From contig DIFW01000017.1 of the NCBI GenBank assembly GCA_002419295.1, positions 1 through 64,000 on the forward strand: a stretch of DNA of 64,000 nucleotides, given 5' to 3'. The translations under genes and the position numbers were made by a program. The notes under the pieces are model-generated. The model worked only from the letters and a program-made list of their open reading frames with translations. It was not told the DNA's origin and ran no database searches. Below are positions 17,460 through 25,471 of this stretch, piece after piece. This DNA is from Patescibacteria group bacterium UBA5738. GTDB taxonomy: Bacteria; Patescibacteriota; Minisyncoccia; Minisyncoccales; UBA5738. Numbering within the stretch: position 1 is the stretch's first letter; each line of letters opens with the position of its first letter.

Positions 17460-18044
17460 TTACGCCTTCGTTTGTATCACTTCATCAATAATCCCATATT
17501 CTTTGGCGCTGTCGGCGGTAAGATAAAAATCGCGATCGGTATCAAGGGTGATTTTTCCGATTTTCTGGCCGGTATGTTTGGCAATGATATTGTTTAATGA
17601 TTCTTTGATGCGAATGATCTGCCGGGCGTTGATTTCAATATCCGTGGCCACCCCTTGCGCGCCGCCCGCCACCTGATGCAACATAATTTCGGCATTGGGC
17701 AAAGCAAACCGCTTGCCTTTCGCTCCCGCCGCCAACAATACCGCGCCCATTGAGGCGGCCATACCCACGCAAACCGTGGATACCGGACACTTGATATATT
17801 GCATCGTGTCGTAGATTGCCAGTCCCGCGGTCACCGATCCGCCCGGACTGTTGATATAAAGCTGAATATCCTTTTTGTCGTCTTTGGATGCCAGAAACAA
17901 AAATTGGGCGATGATGGCATTCGCCACCACATCGTTGACCGGCCCGCCCAAAAATACAATTCTTTCTTTGAGCAAACGCGAGTAAATATCATAGGCCCGT
18001 TCGCCATATTGGGTTTTTTCAATAACGGTAGGAATGAGATTCAT
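17460..18044 (-). CDS. clpP: ATP-dependent Clp protease proteolytic subunit
   Basis: Serine peptidase of 194 residues, the standard length. The catalytic Ser is in GMAASMGA (about residue 97), the His in MLHQVAGG (about 122) and the Asp in [10 protein letters not shown] (about 171). The substrate-binding strand is YINSPGGSV. It forms the barrel chamber used with a Clp ATPase, which is not encoded here. It follows tig, the common tig-clpP neighbourhood, after an AT-rich spacer with inverted repeats. Confidence 0.97.
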   Translation of the reverse strand: MNLIPTVIEKTQYGERAYDIYSRLLKERIVFLGGPVNDVVANAIIAQFLFLASKDDKKDIQLYINSPGGSVTAGLAIYDTMQYIKCPVSTVCVGMAASMGAVLLAAGAKGKRFALPNAEIMLHQVAGGAQGVATDIEINARQIIRIKESLNNIIAKHTGQKIGKITLDTDRDFYLTADSAKEYGIIDEVIQTKA

Positions 18045-18127
18045 AATTAATGTAAAAATGAAAAATCAAAATGGAAAATGACAATTAAAAATTGTAAAAT
18101 GCCAAGTTAAATAATTTTAACATTTTA

Positions 18128-18165
18128 CATTGTCATTTTGATTTTTGATTTTTACATTTTAAATT
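18128..18165. repeat. AT-rich 38-bp spacer repeat, copy 1
   Basis: Identical over all 38 bases to 20578-20615 and matching the reverse complement of 34166-34203 except at one base. It starts one base after the tig stop. Together with 18051-18112 it makes a long imperfect inverted repeat that fills the tig-clpP spacer. Confidence 0.9.
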
Positions 18166-18166
18166 A

Positions 18167-19054
18167 TTATTTCTTGAAATTTGTTTCAAGGAGCTGAAAA
18201 ACTTTTTCGGTTTGCAACTCTTGGCGCAGATAATTTTTGGTTTGAGCGTCATCTTCGGCGCTTGGCGCGGCTTGCCCGCCGCCGCCGCGAATTTTTGCCA
18301 TTGCCGCGGCAACCTCATCATCGCCAATTTCAATTTTTTCAACATTGGCAATCTCCTGCAAAATCAGAAAATTCTTGATTTTCGCTTCGCTGTCTTTGGC
18401 GATGTCATTTTTGACTTCTTCTTCGGTCTTGCCGATTTTTTTAAGGTAAGCGGCAAAGTCCATCCCCGCCATCCGAAGCACTCTCTCTTTGAATTCCTCC
18501 ATTGTTTTTTGCGCTTCGCCGCGAATCAGCACCTCGGGAATTTCAACCTCGGATTTTTGCGCCAATATATCCAGCAGATTATGCCGCCAATGCTCGCGCT
18601 CATGCCGCTCCTTCTCCATTTTCAAGCGTTTGATATCTTCTTCGGTTATCTCCGGCGCTTTGAATTCCGCTTCGGCGGCAATTTTTTTATAATCGGCCAG
18701 TTGCGGACGCGGATAGACCGCGACCACCGCTTTATATTCCAGCGGATTGCCCGGCGCCAGCTTCAAGATATTCACCTCCGGATAACCCAACGGTTCTATC
18801 CCGTTCTCCGCCGCCGCCTTGGGAAACGAATCTTCAACCGCGATTGCCGCGGCGCGATCCAATATTTTTTGCGCGCCGACTCTGGCTTCCACCATTGCTT
18901 TTGGCGCGGTTCCTTTGCGAAACCCGTCGATCTCGACTTCTTTGGCAAATTCCTCCAATGCGCGGCGTTGAAATTCGGCCAAACTTTCAACCGGAATTTC
19001 GACATGGATTTCAACTTGCGATTTGGGAAGTTTGGTGATGGTGTATTTATTCAT
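18167..19054 (-). CDS. tig: Trigger factor without PPIase domain
   Basis: Ribosome-associated chaperone of 295 residues (family norm about 430). The N-terminal ribosome-binding domain is recognisable (GFRKGTAPKAMVEARVG, the signature loop). After ADYKKIAAEAEFKAPEITEEDIKRL the sequence passes straight into the C-terminal chaperone arm (SEVEIPEVLI), so the FKBP-type prolyl isomerase domain is missing. The start is ATG 19054, whose ATGAATAA overlaps the nusA stop; the longer frame upstream is the Lys-rich nusA tail read out of frame. Confidence 0.92.
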   Translation of the reverse strand: MNKYTITKLPKSQVEIHVEIPVESLAEFQRRALEEFAKEVEIDGFRKGTAPKAMVEARVGAQKILDRAAAIAVEDSFPKAAAENGIEPLGYPEVNILKLAPGNPLEYKAVVAVYPRPQLADYKKIAAEAEFKAPEITEEDIKRLKMEKERHEREHWRHNLLDILAQKSEVEIPEVLIRGEAQKTMEEFKERVLRMAGMDFAAYLKKIGKTEEEVKNDIAKDSEAKIKNFLILQEIANVEKIEIGDDEVAAAMAKIRGGGGQAAPSAEDDAQTKNYLRQELQTEKVFQLLETNFKK

Positions 19055-20453
19055 TTTTTTTATTTTTTTTGGCCTTGGCCGCGGTTTTTTTGGATTTATC
19101 GGCTTTTTTCGCTTTTTTTTCTTCTTTCTTGCCTTCTTGCTCTTGTCCTTGTTCGCTCTTCGGCGTTTCAACTTTTTCTTCCTCCGGCGCCGGCAAACTT
19201 TTCGGCTCGCTTTCGGTTATTTCATCGCCGGGTACAGACAATCCGGCGCCAGCAGATTCCTCTTGAATTTCCTGTTCAATCTTGGCCAGCGCCTCGCCTA
19301 AATTTTCCGGACTGCGCACATCAATCTTCCAACCGGTAAGCTTTGCCGCCAAACGAACATTCTGGCCGTCTTTGCCGATTGCCAGCGACAACTGATCGTC
19401 GGGGACCACCGCCAACGCCCGATTTTTGGGCAAAATCCTCACCTCCATTATTTTTGCCGGCGACAGCGCATTGGTGATATATTTTTGCGTGTCATCGGAA
19501 TATTCCACAATATCGATTTTCTCTCCTCCCAATTCGTTGATTACCGCGCTCACCCGCGTGCCTCTCTGTCCCACCGCCGCGCCGATCGGATCAATCTCGG
19601 ACACCGTGGAAGCCATCGCGATCTTGGTGCGCGAACCGGGCTCGCGGGCAATGGATTTTACCAACACTTGTCCCGCGGAAATTTCGGGAACTTCCAGCTC
19701 AAACAGCTTAGACACGAATTTGGGATAGGCGCGCGATAAAAAGATAATCGGCCCTTTGGAAGTTTGTTCCACTTTGAGGACGAACGCTTTCAAACGCTGG
19801 CCCGGCCGGTAAAATTCGCCGGGAACCTGCTCCTCGCGGTTAAGAATGCCGGTGGTCTTGCCAATGTCCATATAAGCCGAACGGCCCTCAATCCTTTGCA
19901 CCGTGCCCGAAATGATCTCGCCTTCTTTGAGCTTGAAATCGGCAAAAATCGTTTCTTTTTCCGCCTCGCGGATTTTCTGAATGATCACCTGCTTCGCGGT
20001 TTGCGCCGCGATTCTGCCAAAATCCTGTTTGTGTTCCAAATCAATTCTGATTTCGTCCCCCGGTTTCGCTTGAGAATTTTCTTTTTTCGCGTCCTCAAAC
20101 ATAATGTGCTTTTCCGGATTGAATCTCACTTTTTCCGCTTCCGGACCGGGTACGGCCCCGCCCGCCGACGCGGACTCGCTTGGCTTTGCCGTTTCCCCGT
20201 CCGCGGATTTCATCGCTTCCAACTCCGCTTCGGAAAAAATCATCGTTTCATCCACCACAACTTTCACTTGCCAAAAATCCGCCTGCCCCGTTTTGGTATC
20301 AAGCTTGGCTTTGATTATCTGGCTTTTCTCGCCGTATTCTTTTTTGTAAGCCGCCGCCAGCGCGGTTTCAATGCTTTCAATAATTTTTTCCGCCGCGAGG
20401 CCTTTTTCTTGCGACAGCTGGTTTACCGCCGACGCGAATGATTTTAAATCCAC
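19047..20453 (-). CDS. nusA: Transcription termination/antitermination factor NusA
   Basis: A 468-residue protein with the NusA N-terminal RNA polymerase-binding domain (about 1-130), an S1 domain (GEIISGTVQRIEGRSAYMDI), and two KH domains (VGQRGTRVSAVINELGGEKI and AIGKDGQNVRLAAKLTGWKI). The C-terminus is a Pro/Glu- then Lys-rich tail instead of acidic repeats. The start codon is GTG at 20453. Its last codons overlap the tig ATG by eight bases, so NusA and trigger factor are probably translated as a coupled pair. Confidence 0.96.
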   Translation of the reverse strand: MDLKSFASAVNQLSQEKGLAAEKIIESIETALAAAYKKEYGEKSQIIKAKLDTKTGQADFWQVKVVVDETMIFSEAELEAMKSADGETAKPSESASAGGAVPGPEAEKVRFNPEKHIMFEDAKKENSQAKPGDEIRIDLEHKQDFGRIAAQTAKQVIIQKIREAEKETIFADFKLKEGEIISGTVQRIEGRSAYMDIGKTTGILNREEQVPGEFYRPGQRLKAFVLKVEQTSKGPIIFLSRAYPKFVSKLFELEVPEISAGQVLVKSIAREPGSRTKIAMASTVSEIDPIGAAVGQRGTRVSAVINELGGEKIDIVEYSDDTQKYITNALSPAKIMEVRILPKNRALAVVPDDQLSLAIGKDGQNVRLAAKLTGWKIDVRSPENLGEALAKIEQEIQEESAGAGLSVPGDEITESEPKSLPAPEEEKVETPKSEQGQEQEGKKEEKKAKKADKSKKTAAKAKKNKKNE

Positions 20454-20577
20454 GATAGTAAATGTAAAATTTAAAAATTAAAATGAAAAATGATAATTTG
20501 CGCCATAGGCGCATCCGTCCTTTGGCGGAAAAATATTAAATTGAATGAATTTAAAAATTATCCAATTCTAAATTTCG

Positions 20578-20615
20578 CATTGTCATTTTGATTTTTGATT
20601 TTTACATTTTAAATT
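20578..20615. repeat. AT-rich 38-bp spacer repeat, copy 2
   Basis: Exact copy of 18128-18165, here upstream of nusA. A partly complementary AT-rich stretch lies at 20460-20500, so the nusA leader region can fold back on itself. Confidence 0.9.
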
Positions 20616-20624
20616 AAAACTAAT

Positions 20625-20642
20625 GTCCGATTTTCATCGGAC
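20625..20642. repeat. 7-bp hairpin
   Basis: GTCCGAT (20625-20631) and ATCGGAC (20636-20642) around a four-base loop, between the coiled-coil gene stop and copy 2 of the spacer repeat. There is no clear T-run. Confidence 0.55.
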
Positions 20643-20674
20643 TGCCTTGATAATAACACCTCCTCCCGCCAGTG

Positions 20675-21274
20675 TCAAATCACCCGTTCTTTTTGCTGGC
20701 GGTTTTCCAACGCCAACACCCGCTTTTCCAACGCCGAAAATTCATCATAGTCCACTTTGCGTTTGAGATCTTGCTTGATGAATGTTAAATCTTTTTTAAC
20801 GATTTCCAAATCACGCGAATTAGCCACCGTTTTTTCACTGACAAAATCAAGTTTTTCTTCCACAATATTCAATCTATTATCAATGCCGTCTAAGCGACGA
20901 TTGGTATCAATATGCCCCTCGGCAATCAACTTGATTTGATCATCCAAATTTTCAACCAAAACACCAAAATGCCGCTTGATTTCACCGGTGAAAATCGCGA
21001 TTTTTTCATCAGTCCGTTTACTGATCGCGTCAATCTTTGCATCGGTTTGCTTACCCATTTCAGCAATCTTTGCATCCGTTTGTTTACCCATTTCAGCAAT
21101 CTTTACATCGGTTTGCTTGCCCATCGCGTCGATCTTTGCGTCGGTCCTTCCGGACAAGGCATCAATTTTTTGGTCAATTTGCCGGCTAAAACCATCAACC
21201 TTCCCGTCTGTTTTCGCGTATGATTGCGCCAACTCATTCAGTTTTTCCAAAATTGCTTTTGTTTGATCATCCAT
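20675..21274 (-). CDS. Coiled-coil protein with 11-residue tandem repeats
   Basis: A 199-residue soluble protein, almost wholly alpha-helical. About residues 28-95 consist of six or so 11-residue repeats of the form KIxxMGKQTDA, a hendecad coiled coil, followed by ordinary heptads (RLDGIDNRLNIVEEKLDFV). No signal peptide or membrane helix is visible. Similar short coiled-coil proteins are common in these genomes, but I know of no assigned role. The underlying DNA is a 33-bp tandem repeat, so repeat number may vary between strains. Confidence 0.85.
   Translation of the reverse strand: MDDQTKAILEKLNELAQSYAKTDGKVDGFSRQIDQKIDALSGRTDAKIDAMGKQTDVKIAEMGKQTDAKIAEMGKQTDAKIDAISKRTDEKIAIFTGEIKRHFGVLVENLDDQIKLIAEGHIDTNRRLDGIDNRLNIVEEKLDFVSEKTVANSRDLEIVKKDLTFIKQDLKRKVDYDEFSALEKRVLALENRQQKERVI
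21010..21172. repeat. 33-bp tandem repeat within the coiled-coil gene
   Basis: Four to five degenerate 33-bp units containing TTTGCATC-GGTTTG-CTTACCCAT encode the 11-residue repeat. Two neighbouring units (about 21047-21112) are nearly identical. Confidence 0.8.
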
Positions 21275-21389
21275 AATTTTGTTTAACGGTTTGATTCTAT
21301 CATCCCGGTCAATATCTTGTCAAAAACTTGCGCACCCTTGCGCACCCGGCTACTCGCCGGAAATTTCAACTCTCGCCGTGCTGAAATTC

Positions 21390-21408
21390 CAGAGGGTCCA
21401 ACCCTCTG
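21390..21408. repeat. GGT-N3-ACC hairpin (CAGAGGGT subfamily)
   Basis: CAGAGGGT and ACCCTCTG, 8-bp perfect arms, loop CCA. The same arms recur at 47327-47351. Confidence 0.85.
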
Positions 21409-21414
21409 AAACGG

Positions 21415-21436
21415 AAAAAGGCCAACCCCCCTTTTT
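21415..21436. terminator. Probable intrinsic terminator
   Basis: AAAAAGG and CCTTTTT arms around an eight-base loop, five bases after the end of the Cys-rich membrane protein gene on the minus strand. Confidence 0.6.
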
Positions 21437-21441
21437 ATATA

Positions 21442-22536
21442 TCAGGGGCGGCATTTGATGTCCTGCAAACAGCCGTCGTCACCGTATTTTACCGGATCGT
21501 AATTGGGCTGATTATTTTTACGGCAAGCAAGATATTTTTCCAAAAGTTTTTGGTCAATCGCGCAATCCGGATTTTGCGCGCGCATAATCGCGTTTTCGGC
21601 TTGATCGGTTTCAGACACGCACCGGTATTCTTCAACACATCCGTTTGGGCCGGTTTTCGGCTCAATCTGCCCGGCGCATCGGCTTCTTTCGGTTGCCGCC
21701 GGTTCAGCGACATAGGGGCATCCAGCTACCTCTAAACACTGCGGCGTCCATGCAATGCCGCTCTCTTCCGCCGCCACGCCTTTCAATTGCCACTGCGGCC
21801 CCTGCTCGCTCTCAAATTTCACATACACCACAAAAGGCAGATTGACTTCGTTAATTTTTTTTGCCACGCAAACATTGAAATATCCGTCCATATTCGTAGT
21901 CTTGCCGACAATTTTAAATTTGGTGCAGGGGACAACCGCAGCGGCGTCCTGGCCCTGGTAAATTATTGAATAGTTTCCTTTCGACCGGCCGAAAACCACA
22001 TCTTTTAAAATTATAGGAGCACCCGACTGCCAATAATCTTCATCGTTGAAATTCTTGCCCGCGGCGATAAACAATTCACTTACAAACAGCGGCACATTCA
22101 TATCGTTAAAATATGGAATCGCATCGTCAAACGCCAAGCCTTCTTCATTGGTCCATGTGCTAAGACCCAATTCGCCGTTATCTTCATATGCGGCAAATTT
22201 CGCATATTGGGTATTGAACCGGTTGTCCGATGATGCCAGTTTCGCGACGCCCAAATAAGCGGCACTGCGAATGCAATTTTGTTTTCTTTCAAAAAAATAA
22301 GAAAGGGTGATGTTTTGCCCGGGGCCAAAATTCTTCAACTCGTAATCAAGGCGCAAAGGCGCAATTGTTTCCGGTTCCGGCGGCGCGGGCGGCGTTTCGT
22401 CTCCGTCCCCAACGGTTGGTAAGGATTTATTGCCATCGGAAGCAGGCGGTTTTGGCGCAGACAGCCGGAAAAAACCGGCCGCAACAGCGATCGCCAGCAA
22501 AACAACAGTAAGCAAAATTAAAATTTTTGTTTTCAT
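21442..22536 (-). CDS. Membrane-anchored extracellular Cys-rich protein
   Basis: About 364 residues when started at ATG 22536 (MKTKILILLTVVLL); a longer frame would need GTG. One N-terminal anchor is followed by a Pro-rich spacer and a beta-rich domain, then a Cys-rich tail (CLEVAGCPYV, RCAGQIEPKTGPNGCVEEYRC, GDDGCLQDIKC) resembling small disulfide knots. The stretch APLRLDY recurs in the protein at 42748-43695. The function is unknown; it is probably displayed on the cell surface. Confidence 0.8.
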   Translation of the reverse strand: MKTKILILLTVVLLAIAVAAGFFRLSAPKPPASDGNKSLPTVGDGDETPPAPPEPETIAPLRLDYELKNFGPGQNITLSYFFERKQNCIRSAAYLGVAKLASSDNRFNTQYAKFAAYEDNGELGLSTWTNEEGLAFDDAIPYFNDMNVPLFVSELFIAAGKNFNDEDYWQSGAPIILKDVVFGRSKGNYSIIYQGQDAAAVVPCTKFKIVGKTTNMDGYFNVCVAKKINEVNLPFVVYVKFESEQGPQWQLKGVAAEESGIAWTPQCLEVAGCPYVAEPAATERSRCAGQIEPKTGPNGCVEEYRCVSETDQAENAIMRAQNPDCAIDQKLLEKYLACRKNNQPNYDPVKYGDDGCLQDIKCRP

Positions 22537-22547
22537 TTTTTGTTTTA

Positions 22548-22566
22548 AAAAGGGTCGGACCCTTTT
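22548..22566. repeat. GGT-N3-ACC hairpin (AAAAGGGT arms)
   Basis: AAAAGGGT and ACCCTTTT, 8-bp perfect arms, loop CGG, in the 68-base gap between two membrane-protein genes. Confidence 0.8.
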
Positions 22567-22604
22567 GATTTTTTTGGCTTTTAAACGCACTCACTGGCCA
22601 GCGA

Positions 22605-23768
22605 TTATTTTTTCCAAATGGATTTGGCCGCTTTCCAAAAATATTTAGCGGCGATCAACAACACCATACCGTAAATCGCATATTGTAAAATATCCAGCAA
22701 GAAAATTACCAGATTGACGCTGATATTTTGCGCGATCCGGTTGAATCCGCCGACTGTGTTTTTCACCACCGCTTGCCACGAATCCTTAATACCCTGCCAA
22801 TCAAAATATGAATTGTCGCGGGCATAAACATTAAAATAGGTGTAGTCGAGTTTATCGGTCTGCATTAATTTTGACCGGCGCAACTGTTCAAGCTGGGCGG
22901 CGGTATTTAGCCGCTCCTGCGTCAATTGCTTGATGGTATTGATCTTATTGTTAATGACTTTGGACAGAGTTTCGGCGTCGCTCTTTTCCGTGGCCAGTTC
23001 CGACACTCCGTCATAGGCAGTATTCGCGCGATCCAAGGTGTCCTCAATTACCGCCAGTTTCTTTTCCAAAATATCAATCTGGCCGGTGTAGTCCTCGAGC
23101 CGCTCCCGGATCGTGTAAATATTTTCAGTAACATCTTTGGGATTCAAGCCTTTGAGAAAGCCCAATATTTCTTCCACCCTGGCGCGCTGGACCTTGAAAG
23201 TGTAACGGCAATATTTGTCGGACTCAACGGCATTCTCAAAAACCACCTCCGAGCGTGGCTTGAGCCCGCCGATGGCATTGCAGGTTTTTTTGAGATCGCG
23301 GCTTTCGTAATCAATATGATATTCGGCCGTCTCATAATTTTCGGCGGTGCCGCCCGCGCCGCCGCCGTCATCATCGGCGAGGCTCGCCGCGTTTCTGAAC
23401 GAAAAAAGACCGGAGATTCCGCCGCCGCTTTCCGCCATTGGCAAAGACACTTGCGGCGACACCGACAGGGCATTGCCGGAAACGGCGTAGTTTTCCCGAC
23501 ATTCGGACGCTTTATAATATTCCGGCGGCGCAGGCGATACGATCGGCAACGCGGTTCTCGAAAGATTGATCGCCAAATAAATGCCCGCCAGTCCCAAAAC
23601 CGCCAATCCAACGATCTTGATTGTTTTATCCGTTTTCAAAAATTCGCCGATTCTTCCAAAAAAACTTGTTTTTTTCTGCTCCATTTTTTTGCCGGCACTA
23701 TCGCGGCCGCCCGCCAAAACAACGGCTTTGATTTCGCCTCCGCCATTTTGGTCCCGATACAGCGGCAT
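22605..23768 (-). CDS. DUF4349-like membrane protein
   Basis: A 387-residue protein with an N-terminal transmembrane helix (about 50-68), a domain with the DUF4349 pattern (GLNPKDVTENIYTIRERL, then a long coiled coil LEKKLAVIEDTLDRA ... INTIKQLTQERL), a strand YTYFNVYA, and a C-terminal transmembrane helix (about 350-376). DUF4349 proteins are envelope proteins of unknown function. An ATG at 23684 (MEQKKTSFFG) may be the true start. Four Cys sit in the external part. Confidence 0.82.
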   Translation of the reverse strand: MPLYRDQNGGGEIKAVVLAGGRDSAGKKMEQKKTSFFGRIGEFLKTDKTIKIVGLAVLGLAGIYLAINLSRTALPIVSPAPPEYYKASECRENYAVSGNALSVSPQVSLPMAESGGGISGLFSFRNAASLADDDGGGAGGTAENYETAEYHIDYESRDLKKTCNAIGGLKPRSEVVFENAVESDKYCRYTFKVQRARVEEILGFLKGLNPKDVTENIYTIRERLEDYTGQIDILEKKLAVIEDTLDRANTAYDGVSELATEKSDAETLSKVINNKINTIKQLTQERLNTAAQLEQLRRSKLMQTDKLDYTYFNVYARDNSYFDWQGIKDSWQAVVKNTVGGFNRIAQNISVNLVIFLLDILQYAIYGMVLLIAAKYFWKAAKSIWKK

Positions 23769-23833
23769 AACACCGGCGTTTTTATTATCTAATAATTCAT
23801 TTTAAACGCTGGCAAAATATTATCAAGAGGTTT

Positions 23834-23858
23834 AAAAAACCGCCGAAAAAATCGGCGG
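23834..23858 (-). terminator. Intrinsic terminator after tRNA-Phe
   Basis: Minus-strand stem CCGCCGA/TCGGCGG with a five-base T loop, followed by six T. It ends the tgt/tRNA-Phe transcript before the DUF4349 gene. Confidence 0.85.
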
Positions 23859-23911
23859 CTTTTGGGTTGTTTTTCAAGCACCTCCTCCCGGCCGCTTGAA
23901 CCAGCATTGTC

Positions 23912-23987
23912 TGGTGCCGAGGTCCGGAATCGAACCGGAATCTGATGATTTTCAGTCATCCGCCGTGACCGACTTGGCTACCTCGGC
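23912..23987 (-). tRNA. tRNA-Phe (anticodon GAA)
   Basis: Acceptor GCCGAGG/CCTCGGC, A73 at 23915, encoded CCA at 23914-23912, anticodon stem GATGA/TCATC with loop CTGAAAA, canonical T-loop TTCGATT. It lies 67 bases downstream of tgt on the same strand. Confidence 0.97.
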
Positions 23988-24054
23988 GATAAACAAACAC
24001 AAAAATCGCAAACACCAATTTAATAGCAAAATTATTAACTTTTGTCCATTATTT

Positions 24055-25266
24055 TTATCCCAGCCATTCTTTTTCCAACTCTGCGAATCTGCCGTTTTTT
24101 ATGCTTTCCCGGATTTTTTCCATCAGGCGGAGCATAAACCATAAATTATGGATCGTCGCCAGGCGAAAATAACTTAATTCGCGCGCGTTATGCAAATGAT
24201 GCAAATAGGCGCGGGAGTAATTTCCGCATACCGGGCAATGGCAGTTTGCGTCAATCGGATCGCCGTCGTTTTTATATTTCGCGCCGGAAATGTTGAGGCG
24301 GAATTTGTTGGCCAAACTTCCGCCCGATTCCGGCAGGATGAATAAACATCCCCGGCGGGCATTGCGCGTGGCGGCCACGCAATCAAAAGTGTCGATTCCT
24401 TGCTCCACAGACTCGAAAATATCGTCGATCTCGCCAATTCCCAGCAAATGCCTTGGTCTGCCGTCCAATTGCGGAATCACCCAATCAATAATTTCGTGCA
24501 TATCCGCTTTTGTTTTTCCCAGCGACCCGCCAATGGCAATCCCGTCAAAAGGCAGATCATTGATAAATTTCGCGCTAATATCGCGCAAATCCTTGAAATA
24601 ACCGCCCTGGATTATGCCGTAGATTGCCTGGTCTTTATTGTGGTATTCCAGCGATTGCTTGGCCCAATCGTGAGTCCGCGCCATCGCGATCTTGGTATAA
24701 TCATAATCCGAAAGCGGCGAGGTGCACTCGTCGAACGCCATAATGATATCGCTGTCCAGATTGGATTGGATTTCCATCGATTTCTTAGCATCGAAAAAAT
24801 GCCGCGATCCGTCATAGATTGATTTAAACTCCACGCCCTTATCGGTAATCTTGGTGAGATTTTCACCTCTTGGCAAATCCTGTTGAGGTTTGACCTCAAC
24901 AGTCTCTTCGGGGAAAAAATTGCCGATCTTGCCGATGTTGTGCTCGCGCGCCAAACCAAGGGAAAACGCCTGAAAGCCGCCCGAATCCGAAAACAAAGGC
25001 AAACCAAAATTCATAAATTTGTGAGTTCCGCCCAATTTTTTGATCGTTTCGTCGCCCGGTTTTAAATGCAAATAATAAGTGTTGATCAGCGCGCATTGCG
25101 CGCCCAGCATTTGAAGGTCGGATGAATCCAAACCGCGCACCGACGCCAAAGTCCCCACCGGCACGAAATATGGCGTTTCAATATCTCCCCGGCGCGTATG
25201 GATCGCTCCCGCCCGCGCCCGCGAATTTTTATCCTGTTTTATTATTTCAAATTCAAACTCGGCCAT
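24055..25266 (-). CDS. tgt: tRNA-guanine transglycosylase
   Basis: A 403-residue TGT that exchanges G34 of GUN anticodons for a queuosine precursor. Visible motifs are DSGGFQAFSLG (active-site Asp), SMEIQSNLDSDIIMAFDECT, GIIQGG, IAIGGS, GIDTFDCV with the nucleophile Asp, and the zinc site CHCPVCGNYSRAYLHHLH. Between FSLG and KITDKGVEF there is an insertion of about 30 residues that E. coli Tgt does not have; it contains a perfect DNA palindrome (24880-24902). The substrate tRNA-His lies elsewhere in the window. Queuosine biosynthesis genes are not present here. Confidence 0.96.
   Translation of the reverse strand: MAEFEFEIIKQDKNSRARAGAIHTRRGDIETPYFVPVGTLASVRGLDSSDLQMLGAQCALINTYYLHLKPGDETIKKLGGTHKFMNFGLPLFSDSGGFQAFSLGLAREHNIGKIGNFFPEETVEVKPQQDLPRGENLTKITDKGVEFKSIYDGSRHFFDAKKSMEIQSNLDSDIIMAFDECTSPLSDYDYTKIAMARTHDWAKQSLEYHNKDQAIYGIIQGGYFKDLRDISAKFINDLPFDGIAIGGSLGKTKADMHEIIDWVIPQLDGRPRHLLGIGEIDDIFESVEQGIDTFDCVAATRNARRGCLFILPESGGSLANKFRLNISGAKYKNDGDPIDANCHCPVCGNYSRAYLHHLHNARELSYFRLATIHNLWFMLRLMEKIRESIKNGRFAELEKEWLG
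24880..24902. repeat. GGT-N3-ACC hairpin inside tgt (GTTGAGGT subfamily)
   Basis: CTGTTGAGGT and ACCTCAACAG, 10-bp perfect arms, loop TTG. The same core lies in intergenic DNA at 52309-52333. Here it is in frame and encodes about residues 122-129 (VEVKPQQ) of Tgt, within the lineage-specific insertion. Confidence 0.9.
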
Positions 25267-25273
25267 ATACGCA

Positions 25274-25298
25274 ATCGCACAGGATTAACCTGTGCGAT
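25274..25298 (-). promoter_or_regulatory. 10-bp hairpin just upstream of tgt
   Basis: ATCGCACAGG and CCTGTGCGAT around a five-base loop, ending eight bases before the tgt ATG. It would fold next to the ribosome-binding region of the tgt mRNA. It has no T-run and does not match the preQ1-I riboswitch layout (stem-loop followed by an A-rich tail). Confidence 0.6.
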
Positions 25299-25316
25299 CT
25301 TCAAATTATCTTAGGG

Positions 25317-25387
25317 TGGACCCGGGGAGAATCGGACTCCCGTTTCTACAATGCGAATGTAGCGTGCTACCACTCTACTACGGGCCC
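25317..25387 (-). tRNA. tRNA-Ala (anticodon CGC) with unusual T- and D-arms
   Basis: Acceptor GGGCCCG/CGGGTCC carries the G3-T70 wobble that identifies alanine tRNAs; A73 is at 25317 and the next bases are CCC, not CCA. Anticodon stem CTACA/TGTAG with loop TTCGCAT. The T-loop is TCCGATT, so position 55 is C instead of T. The D-stem GTAG/GCAC pairs at only two positions, although the GG of the D-loop is present. Confidence 0.93.
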
Positions 25388-25471
25388 AATGCGCGATTAC
25401 GCGCAATTTTCAATAATCAATTTTCAATTTCCAAATAAATTCAAATATCAAAATTAAAAACAAAATGCCGG

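Noticed and set aside
19055..19171. Lys/Arg-rich N-terminal extension of trigger factor
   Set aside because: It is the nusA Lys-rich tail in another frame; the true start fits the family at 19054.
18212..19339. 375-codon open frame on the plus strand
   Set aside because: It lies antisense to tig and the end of nusA, is Phe/Arg-rich with no domain, and exists because the real genes are rich in GAA/AAA codons.
25274..25298. preQ1-I riboswitch upstream of tgt
   Set aside because: There is a stem but no A-rich tail able to form the pseudoknot with its loop.
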